In this document: piece by piece, positions 16,880 to 23,769 of the stretch | Layout of the letters: each line of letters starts with the position of its first letter | How positions within the stretch are numbered: the first letter of the stretch is position 1 | Source: Microbacterium hydrocarbonoxydans | Lineage (GTDB): Bacteria > Actinomycetota > Actinomycetes > Actinomycetales > Microbacteriaceae | DNA length: 64,000 nucleotides | Direction of reading: 5' to 3' | Assembly: GCF_000956475.1 (NCBI RefSeq) | Contig: NZ_JYJB01000009.1 | Coordinates: 124,001 to 188,000, forward strand | The notes under the pieces: generated by a model | Told to the model about the DNA's origin: nothing | Database searches by the model: none | The model's input: the letters and a program-made list of their open reading frames with translations, nothing else | Translations under genes and position numbers: made by a program

Positions 16880-17662
16880 ATGGAGCATCAGGAGCGGGCG
16901 CTGGCCGCGTACGTGGCGCAGGTGCAGAAGGATCCCGACACGCTCGGCCTGGTTCTGGTGGGCTCCGTCGCTCGCGGATCCGAGCGGGAGGACTCCGATG
17001 TCGACGTGTACCTCGTCGTGACCCGAGAGGCCTTCGCCCTGGCAGCCGCGGAGGATCGCTGGGCATGGGTGGACCGCCGCGGCCTCGACTATCCGGGTTC
17101 GTACATCGACGTCAAGCTCGCCGACCTCGACTATCTGCGCACGGCGGTCGCGCGCGGCGACGACCCCACCCGCGCGTCGTTCGCCGGTGCGCGGGTGGTC
17201 TTCAGCCGCACCGCCGAGATCGACGAGCTTGTCGCCGCGATCAGCATCGTCGACGACGCTGCGTGGGCGAACCGCATCCGCTCGCACGTCGCCCAGGCGC
17301 ATCTGCACGGCGGTTACTTCCTGCGGCAGGCAGAGGAGCACGGCGACCCGTTCCTCCTGCAGCACGCCTCGGTGCACCTGACGCTTGCCGCGGCTCGCGC
17401 CGCGCTGGCAGCCGCGCACAGGCTCATGCCGGGTCCCAAGTACATCCACGCGCTGGTGCGAGGGGTGCCGAGCCCTGAGGGATTCGTGGCGGCGTGGGAC
17501 CGCGTCGTCGAGCATCCGAGCGCGGAATCCGCCGCCGCGCTGATCGCCCGGCTCGACGAGTGGCTCGGCCAGGGACAGTCGGCCGACGAGTCGCTCTCGG
17601 TCTTCATCCGCGACAACGAGCTCGCATGGCTGCGCGGCACCGTGCCGGCCGAGTACTTCTGA
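16880..17662 (+). CDS. Nucleotidyltransferase-fold protein, function unknown
   Basis: The 260-residue protein has the nucleotidyltransferase signature GSVARG followed by a DSDVD aspartate pair near residues 28-43, as in the minimal nucleotidyltransferase and kanamycin-nucleotidyltransferase-like superfamily. A helical C-terminal half follows. The ribosome site AAGGAG precedes the ATG. It is divergent from rhaM and shares the rhamnose operator region, yet it has no obvious part in sugar breakdown. It ends six bases before the convergent permease gene. A role in antibiotic or nucleotide modification cannot be claimed from this sequence. Confidence 0.85.
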   Translation: MEHQERALAAYVAQVQKDPDTLGLVLVGSVARGSEREDSDVDVYLVVTREAFALAAAEDRWAWVDRRGLDYPGSYIDVKLADLDYLRTAVARGDDPTRASFAGARVVFSRTAEIDELVAAISIVDDAAWANRIRSHVAQAHLHGGYFLRQAEEHGDPFLLQHASVHLTLAAARAALAAAHRLMPGPKYIHALVRGVPSPEGFVAAWDRVVEHPSAESAAALIARLDEWLGQGQSADESLSVFIRDNELAWLRGTVPAEYF

Positions 17663-17668
17663 CACGGC

Positions 17669-18580
17669 TCAGCCCTTCACTGCTCCGCTGGTCATTCCCG
17701 CCACGATCTGCCTGTTGAAGAAGATGTACATCACCAACGGCGGAATCGTGATCAGCAGGATGTTCATGAACAGCAGGTTCCACTGGCTCAGGCTCTGACT
17801 CTGGAAGTTGTAGAGCGTCAGCTGCACGGTCGCGTTCGCGTCGCCCGGCAGGAAGTAGAGAGGACCGGTGAAGTCGTTGAACACGGCGACCGACTGCACC
17901 ACGATCACGGTGACCGCCACGGGCTTGAGCAGAGGCATCACGACGGTGAAGAAGAGGCGAATGGGACCGGCGCCGTCGATGACCGCGGCCTCGTCGAGCT
18001 CGCGCGGGATGGTGGAGATGAAGGCGCGGAACAGCAGGATGCAGAAGCTGAGTCCGAATGTGGCCTCGATGAGGATCATGCCGGGCATGGTCTTGAACAG
18101 GCCGATCCCCTGCAGCACCCAGATGGTCGGCACCACGGCCGGTGGCACGATGAGGCCCGCGAGCACGAAGATGTTGATCACGTGGTTCCAGCGCGATGAG
18201 CGGCGCTGCAGCACGTAGCCGACCATCGCCGAGAAGACGACCATGATGGCGACGCTCGCGACGGTGAGGATCGTGGAATTGATGAAGGCCGTCACCAGCA
18301 TCCAGTCGCGCGTCTCGAGCACCGTGACGATGTTCTCCCACAGGAACCAGCCCTGCGCCGGGAGCGAGAACTCGAACAGCGAGGCCTCCTTCGAGCTCTT
18401 CGCCGCGGTGAGGAAGATGAAGGCGAAGGGGACGATGAAGACCACGATCGAGGCGAGGATCGCGACGACACCGACGACGTACCGTGAGAGGAAGCGCCGG
18501 GCGGTCATCGGCCGCCGGTCCTCCCGCCGGATCTTCGCCCTGGAGGAGCCGGCGGTGGTGATGGTGCGGGTGAGCGTCAT
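17669..18580 (-). CDS. Sugar ABC transporter permease (MalG-like, CUT1)
   Basis: The 303-residue permease has about six hydrophobic segments and the EAA loop (ELDEAAVIDGAGPIRLFFTVVMPLLKP region), and ends in the typical AGMTSGAVKG. It pairs with the MalF-like permease upstream, whose stop overlaps its start by ATGA. No ATPase gene is nearby, which is usual for CUT1 importers that share an MsiK-type ATPase. The operon lies between the rhamnose genes and the rhamnosidases, so rhamnose-containing oligosaccharides are the likely cargo. Confidence 0.93.
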   Translation of the reverse strand: MTLTRTITTAGSSRAKIRREDRRPMTARRFLSRYVVGVVAILASIVVFIVPFAFIFLTAAKSSKEASLFEFSLPAQGWFLWENIVTVLETRDWMLVTAFINSTILTVASVAIMVVFSAMVGYVLQRRSSRWNHVINIFVLAGLIVPPAVVPTIWVLQGIGLFKTMPGMILIEATFGLSFCILLFRAFISTIPRELDEAAVIDGAGPIRLFFTVVMPLLKPVAVTVIVVQSVAVFNDFTGPLYFLPGDANATVQLTLYNFQSQSLSQWNLLFMNILLITIPPLVMYIFFNRQIVAGMTSGAVKG

Positions 18581-19485
18581 GACTCGACCTGCCTCTTGTT
18601 CAGGATGTACTGGATGGGGACGATGATCGCGGTGACGACGAGGAACAGGACGACGTTGCCCGCGGTCGACAGACCGTAGAAGCCGGCCTGGTACTGCTTG
18701 TAGATCACCGAGGCGATCACGTCGCTCGTGAAGCCCGGCCCGCCCTTCGTCATGGCCCAGATCAGCTCGAAGGATCGCAGGCCGCCGATCAGCGAGAGCA
18801 GGATGACGGTCGCGGTCGCGGGTTGCACGAGCGGCAGGGTGATGTTGCGGAAGCGCTGCCACGCGCCGGCGCCGTCTACCTTCGCCGCCTCGAAGTACTC
18901 CTGCGGGATCGCGACGAGGCCGGCGATGAAGATGAGGGTGGCGATGCCGACGCCCTTCCAGACGTCGACGAGTGCCACCGACATGAGCGCCCAGGCGGGG
19001 TCGGTGAGCCAGCCCGGTCCGGTGATGCCCGCCAGCTCGAGGGTCTGGTTGATGAGCCCGTCGAAGGGGTCCATCAGCACCTTGAAGGTGATGCCGATTC
19101 CGACGGTCGACACGAGCACGGGGAAGAAGATCGTCGAGCGCAGATACCCGCGTCCGAGAATCGAGCCGGTGAGCAGCAGCGCCAGTGCGAGACCGATGAC
19201 GACTTTGAGTGCCGACGTGACGAATCCGTAGAGGAAGGTGTTCACGAAGCCCTGGATGAGCATGGGCTCGGTGAAGAACTGGACGTAGTTGTCGAAGCCG
19301 ATGAACTCGATGTCGAACAACGACCATCGAGTCAGGCTGAAGTAGAACGACGCGAAGGTCGGAACGGCGAACAGGACGATGTAGAGCACCGCGGACGGGA
19401 TGTAGAACCACGTCGGGTAGGAGCTCTTGATGCCCTTGCGGCCGGGCGCACGAGTGCGTGCGGGAGCCGTGGCGGTGGCGGTCAT
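18577..19485 (-). CDS. Sugar ABC transporter permease (MalF-like, CUT1)
   Basis: The 302-residue permease begins at MTATATA with an Ala/Arg-rich cytoplasmic tail. It has about six hydrophobic segments and the EAA loop (EYFEAAKVDGAGAWQRFRNITLP). A longer frame starting at 19542 exists but runs through the intergenic hairpin, so the later ATG is preferred. It is the second gene of the SBP-permease-permease operon. Confidence 0.93.
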   Translation of the reverse strand: MTATATAPARTRAPGRKGIKSSYPTWFYIPSAVLYIVLFAVPTFASFYFSLTRWSLFDIEFIGFDNYVQFFTEPMLIQGFVNTFLYGFVTSALKVVIGLALALLLTGSILGRGYLRSTIFFPVLVSTVGIGITFKVLMDPFDGLINQTLELAGITGPGWLTDPAWALMSVALVDVWKGVGIATLIFIAGLVAIPQEYFEAAKVDGAGAWQRFRNITLPLVQPATATVILLSLIGGLRSFELIWAMTKGGPGFTSDVIASVIYKQYQAGFYGLSTAGNVVLFLVVTAIIVPIQYILNKRQVES

Positions 19486-19513
19486 GAAGTCTCTCCGTCG
19501 AGTGTGAGGGGAG

Positions 19514-19542
19514 GTGCGGGCCGGCGTGATGCCGGCCCGCAC
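19514..19542 (-). terminator. Hairpin between sugar-binding protein and permease genes
   Basis: A perfect 12-bp stem (19514-19525 with 19531-19542, five-base loop) lies 17 bases after the binding-protein stop. As at 5592-5622, it sits inside the operon at the binding-protein/permease junction and has no T-run. Confidence 0.7.
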
Positions 19543-19558
19543 GGTGGTCAGGCGGTGA

Positions 19559-20869
19559 TCACCAGCCGTCGAGGCCCAGCTGCTGAGCCTGCTTCTTCAC
19601 GTCCTCGTCGTACAGCGCAGCTCCGTCCTTCGCAGAGCGGATGCCGCTGCCGACCTCGACCGTGATGTTCTCGAGGTTCGGGCCCTTGATGGGGGAGAGG
19701 AACTCGAGAGCCGGATTGGTGTTGCCCTCGTCGAAGTACGGCTGCATGTCGGTCAGGAGCCCCGGCACGTCATCGGGAAGAGCGCAGGCACTGGTGGCGA
19801 ACGGCCCGCTGGGGACCATCACGGTCGTCTGGATCTCGCAGCCGCCGGGGGAGTTGATGAACGCGACGAACGTCTTGGCGGCCTCGAGCTTGTCCCCCTC
19901 GGTCGTCCGGGGGATGTAGACGGCGTTCGGCAGCCAGACCGTGAGCTTGGTGTCCTCGGCCTTCTTCGCGGGCAGAGCGAACACTCCGATGTTGTCGAGC
20001 TCGTCGGGGTAGTTCTGCTGGAACGTGGACACGATGCCGGTGAGGATCGGGTAGTGGGCGCCTTCTCCCGTCGCGACCATGCGGGCTCCGTCGTCGTAGA
20101 CCGCGGAGGCGTAGTCCTCGTTCCACCAGCCGGCGTCGAAGCCCTCCTGCTGGTTCTCGAACCCCTGCAGTGCCGGTTCGTCGACGTACTTCCGCTCGCC
20201 TGCCGTGTAGTCGGAAGCCCAATCCGCGTCCTGCGCCAGCACGTTGCCGAAGTCGCCGAGAACGAAGAGCTGGCTCGTCCAGGTGTCACCGTAGGTCTGG
20301 ATGACAGGGGTGATGCCCGCTGCCTTGATCTTCTCGTTGTTGGCCGCGAACTCGTCCCAGGTGGTCGGGATCTGGAGTCCCAGGTCGGCGTAGATCTTCT
20401 TGTTGTAGACGACCGCGCCCGCCTGTGTGGCGCCGAACGGGGCGCCGTAGATGCCCTTATCGGTGGAGACGACATCCTTCATGGTGTCGATCAGGTCGTC
20501 CACCCACGGCTGATCGTCGAGCGCGACGAGGTTCTGGTCGGGGTTGAGCGCCTGGAAGAGCGACCCCGAGTTGTAGTAGAACACGTCGGACATCTCGCCC
20601 GTCGACAGCTTGGTCTTGATGAGGTTGTCTCCCTCGGTGCCGGCCGGCTGCGTCTCGAGTTTCACGCTGATGTCGGGGTTCTCCTTCTCGAACGCGGCGA
20701 TGAGGGCCTCGGCGACTTCGACGTTCGTGCCCGTGTTGCCGGTCAGGAAGGTGATCTCGACCTTGCCGTCCGCGTTCCCGCCGCTGCTGCCGCACGCGGC
20801 GAGGGGGACTGCGAGGGCCGCGACGCCGACTCCGGCGAGGAGGACCCTGCGAATGCGAGTGCTGTTCAT
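19559..20869 (-). CDS. Sugar-binding lipoprotein (SBP family 1, CUT1)
   Basis: The 436-residue protein has a lipoprotein signal with cysteine 26 (VPLAAC) and a MalE-like fold (ITFLTGN, NKKIYADLGLQIPTTWDEF, WLPNAVYIP). It is anchored outside the cell and feeds the two permeases downstream. The ribosome site GGAGG precedes the ATG. Its promoter carries two operators shared with the GH78 and rhamnose operons, which points to a rhamnose oligosaccharide or rhamnoside ligand. Confidence 0.94.
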   Translation of the reverse strand: MNSTRIRRVLLAGVGVAALAVPLAACGSSGGNADGKVEITFLTGNTGTNVEVAEALIAAFEKENPDISVKLETQPAGTEGDNLIKTKLSTGEMSDVFYYNSGSLFQALNPDQNLVALDDQPWVDDLIDTMKDVVSTDKGIYGAPFGATQAGAVVYNKKIYADLGLQIPTTWDEFAANNEKIKAAGITPVIQTYGDTWTSQLFVLGDFGNVLAQDADWASDYTAGERKYVDEPALQGFENQQEGFDAGWWNEDYASAVYDDGARMVATGEGAHYPILTGIVSTFQQNYPDELDNIGVFALPAKKAEDTKLTVWLPNAVYIPRTTEGDKLEAAKTFVAFINSPGGCEIQTTVMVPSGPFATSACALPDDVPGLLTDMQPYFDEGNTNPALEFLSPIKGPNLENITVEVGSGIRSAKDGAALYDEDVKKQAQQLGLDGW

Positions 20870-20923
20870 CCTTTACCTCCATGTAAAAGCTGATACTCCC
20901 GGTCTCAGCTCCGAGCCCGAGTG

Positions 20924-20987
20924 TTGAAGCGATTCATTGAAACCATTCAACGATGGGTAATCTACGACCCTCGGAGGCGGGAGTCAA
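20924..20987 (-). promoter_or_regulatory. Promoter and double operator of the sugar importer operon
   Basis: On the minus strand TTGACT (20982-20987), a 17-base spacer and TAGATT (20959-20964) form a good promoter. Directly downstream are two abutting palindromes, TTGAAACCATTCAA (20937-20950) and TTGAAGCGATTCAT (20924-20937). Binding there would block transcription start or elongation. They match the sites at 16771, 16828 and 21027. Confidence 0.75.
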
Positions 20988-21013
20988 CGTTTTGTGCAGA
21001 TCTTCTCCGATTC

Positions 21014-21043
21014 TTGACAAGCGACGTTGAATCCATTCAATAT
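21014..21043 (+). promoter_or_regulatory. GH78 operon promoter with operator in the spacer
   Basis: A consensus -35 TTGACA (21014-21019) is followed 17-18 bases later by a poor -10 (about 21037-21043). The palindrome TTGAATCCATTCAA (21027-21040) fills the spacer and overlaps the -10, a classic repressor position. Confidence 0.72.
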
Positions 21044-21105
21044 GGGCACGACGCGATGACACTCCTCGCGTGATGCGACGACGCACAATCCGGAAGGACC
21101 CTGTC

Positions 21106-23757
21106 ATGGCAGCCACCCCCGAATCCCCGCAGCTCGACGAGGCCACGCGCGTCGTGTCGCTCCGCTCCCAGCACGGTGCGGGCCTGCTCGGGGTGCCGCA
21201 TCGCGGGCTGCGGCTCACCTGGCGCTCCGAGAGCGCTCGCACGGGCACCGCGCAGCTCGCCTATCAGCTTGCGAGCGGCCCTGCAGACGCTGAGCTGGAG
21301 CCGGGCGACGTCGTGGAATCCGCCGATTCGGTGGCCGTGCCGGTGGGAGATCTCGAACCGGGGGAGCGCCGAGCCTTCGCGGTGCGCATCGCGACGGACT
21401 CCGGATGGACGGCATGGAGCGAGCCACTCGTCGTCGAGGCCGGTCTCGAGGCGACCGGCCTGCAGGCGAGGGTGATCGGCATTCCCACCGAGATCGAGGG
21501 GCCCGCCGCGCTCCTGCGCACGGTCTTCTCGCTCGATGCCGTGCCGAACCGCGCGCGGCTGAGACTCAGCGCCCTCGGGCTCGTCGACGCCTGGATCAAC
21601 GGCCGGCCCGCGAGCACCTCCGTCCTGACACCGGGATGGACCTCGTATCAGGCGCGTGTGCTGCTCGACACGGTCGACGTCACGGCGCTCCTGCACGAAG
21701 GTGAGAACACGATCGTGCTGCAGGTGGGCGACGGCTGGTATCGCGGCCGGATGGGCTTCGCGCAGCGCCGCGCCATCTATGGAGACCGCTCGGGGGCGAT
21801 CGCTCAGATCGACTCGGAAGACGGAATCATCGTCGCGACCGACACCACGTGGCGCGGCGGATTCGGCGCCGTGCGCTCGGCGAGCATCTACGACGGCACG
21901 CATACGGATCTGCGCGCGACGGCCGTCGGCGTGCACGAGGCGGAGTTCGACGACTCGTCATGGATCGCCGCCCAGATCATCGATGCGGATCAGGGCGTCT
22001 TCGAACCGCGCTCTGCTCCTCCGGTCCGCGTCGTCGCCGAGCTCGATATGGCCCGCACAGACGTCGACGGAGCCGTTCGCTTCGACGCCGGCCAGAACGT
22101 CTCTGGGTGGGTGCGTCTCGTGGTGCGGGGTTCGGCCGGTGCCGCCGTCACGGTGACCCACGCCGAGATACTCGAGCCCTCCGGAGCCCTGCACACGGCG
22201 GCCCTGCGCACGGCCAAGGCGACCGACACCTACGTGCTGGATCGTGACGGCGAGCATGTGCTCGAGCCGCGGTTCACCTTCCACGGATTCCAGCATGCCG
22301 AGGTGTCGGGCGCCGTCGAGGTGATATCCGCCACCGCCGTCGCCATCTCGAGCGACCTGCCGGCGCGGTCGAGCTTCCGCTCGGCGTCCGACGCCCTCGA
22401 CAGGTTCCACTCGAACGTGTTCTGGTCGCAGCGTGACAACTTCGTCTCGGTGCCGACCGATTGCCCGCAGCGCGACGAGCGCCTGGGCTGGACCGGAGAC
22501 GCGCAGGCCTTCGCCGCCACAGCCAGCACGCTGATGGACGCCGAGTCGTTCTGGCGCAGCTGGCTCCGCGATCTCGAAGCCGACCAGACCGACGAGGGCG
22601 GCGTCGCCTCGGTCGTCCCCGACATCATCCGGTTCGAGGACATGCGCATGGGCGACGGACCCGTGAACAACATGGGACGAGCAGGCTGGGCGGATGCCGC
22701 CACGATCGTGCCTCTCGCCGTCTACGAGTCGACCGGCAGCGATGAGGTCCTGCATCAGCAGCTGGAGAGCATGCGGCGCTGGGTCGAGCACCTCAGGCGC
22801 AGGGCCGGCGACGAGATCGTGCTGCCGACCGAGCCGTTCCAGTACGGCGACTGGCTCGACCCCGACGCCCCTGGTGCGCGTCCGTGGCAGGCCAAGGTGT
22901 CCAGCGACTACGTGGCGAACGCCTTCTACGCGCATTCCGCACGACTGCTCGCCAGGGCCGAGAGCGTCGTAGGCGACCCCGGCCGCGCCGCGGAGTACGA
23001 AGCCCTCGCCGACCGCGTCGCCGCGGCCACGTGGGCGAGATGGGGCGCGGAGGCGGTCACGACCCAGACCGGGGCCGCGCTCGCCCTCGAGTTCCGCATC
23101 GCGCCGGAGGCGGAGCGCGTCCGCGTCGCCGACGCTCTCGCCGCGAACGTGCGCGCCGAGAACGGCCGCATCTCGACGGGGTTCCTCGGCACGCCTCTCG
23201 TGCTCTTCGCGCTCTCGAACAACGGACATCTCGACGAGGCCTACCTGATGCTGCTGCGACGCGAGGCGCCGAGCTGGCTCTACCAGGTCGACCGCGGGGC
23301 GACCACGGTGTGGGAGCGCTGGGATGCGATCCTCCCCGACGGCAGGATCCACTCGGGAGCCATGGATGCCGGCTCGCACGACGAGGGCGGAAGCATGCTC
23401 TCGTTCAATCACTACGCCTACGGCGCCGTCATCGACTGGGTGTACCGGACGGTGGCTGGAATCGCCCCGGCCGAGCCCGGCTACCGCGTGGTGCGCATCG
23501 CTCCGCGGCCGGCCCGCGGAATGGAGCACGCCGCGGCATCCGTCGACACCCCGTACGGCGCGCTCGCGATCGACTGGCGGCTCGAAGACGGCGTGCTGAA
23601 CGCCTCCGTGGAGGTGCCGTTCGGTGCCACCGGCGCACTGGATCTGCCCATCACGACGGACTCCGTCGTGATGGTCGACGGGCAGCCGGCATCCGCCGTC
23701 CTCCCGTCCGGGAAGCACGAGATCACGGTGACGGCGCCCGCCGTCGCCGGCAACTGA
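21106..23757 (+). CDS. Alpha-L-rhamnosidase, GH78
   Basis: The 883-residue enzyme releases terminal L-rhamnose. It has the GH78 arrangement: an N-terminal Ig-like domain (to about 120), beta-sandwich domains with VTALLHEGENTIVLQVGDGW, then an (alpha/alpha)6 barrel from about residue 430. The hallmark DCPQRDERLGWTGD holds the general acid Glu458 with Asp452 and Asp465, and the likely base is Glu737 in TTVWERWD. There is no signal peptide, so it acts on imported material. The start at ATG 21106 has AAGGA eight bases upstream; earlier in-frame starts lie in the promoter leader. It is the first gene of a four-gene operon ending with lacZ. Confidence 0.95.
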   Translation: MAATPESPQLDEATRVVSLRSQHGAGLLGVPHRGLRLTWRSESARTGTAQLAYQLASGPADAELEPGDVVESADSVAVPVGDLEPGERRAFAVRIATDSGWTAWSEPLVVEAGLEATGLQARVIGIPTEIEGPAALLRTVFSLDAVPNRARLRLSALGLVDAWINGRPASTSVLTPGWTSYQARVLLDTVDVTALLHEGENTIVLQVGDGWYRGRMGFAQRRAIYGDRSGAIAQIDSEDGIIVATDTTWRGGFGAVRSASIYDGTHTDLRATAVGVHEAEFDDSSWIAAQIIDADQGVFEPRSAPPVRVVAELDMARTDVDGAVRFDAGQNVSGWVRLVVRGSAGAAVTVTHAEILEPSGALHTAALRTAKATDTYVLDRDGEHVLEPRFTFHGFQHAEVSGAVEVISATAVAISSDLPARSSFRSASDALDRFHSNVFWSQRDNFVSVPTDCPQRDERLGWTGDAQAFAATASTLMDAESFWRSWLRDLEADQTDEGGVASVVPDIIRFEDMRMGDGPVNNMGRAGWADAATIVPLAVYESTGSDEVLHQQLESMRRWVEHLRRRAGDEIVLPTEPFQYGDWLDPDAPGARPWQAKVSSDYVANAFYAHSARLLARAESVVGDPGRAAEYEALADRVAAATWARWGAEAVTTQTGAALALEFRIAPEAERVRVADALAANVRAENGRISTGFLGTPLVLFALSNNGHLDEAYLMLLRREAPSWLYQVDRGATTVWERWDAILPDGRIHSGAMDAGSHDEGGSMLSFNHYAYGAVIDWVYRTVAGIAPAEPGYRVVRIAPRPARGMEHAAASVDTPYGALAIDWRLEDGVLNASVEVPFGATGALDLPITTDSVVMVDGQPASAVLPSGKHEITVTAPAVAGN

Positions 23758-23769
23758 GAGAGGCCGACG

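Noticed and set aside
17663..17668. Terminator between the convergent nucleotidyltransferase and permease genes
   Set aside because: Only six bases separate the stops and no stem is visible around them.
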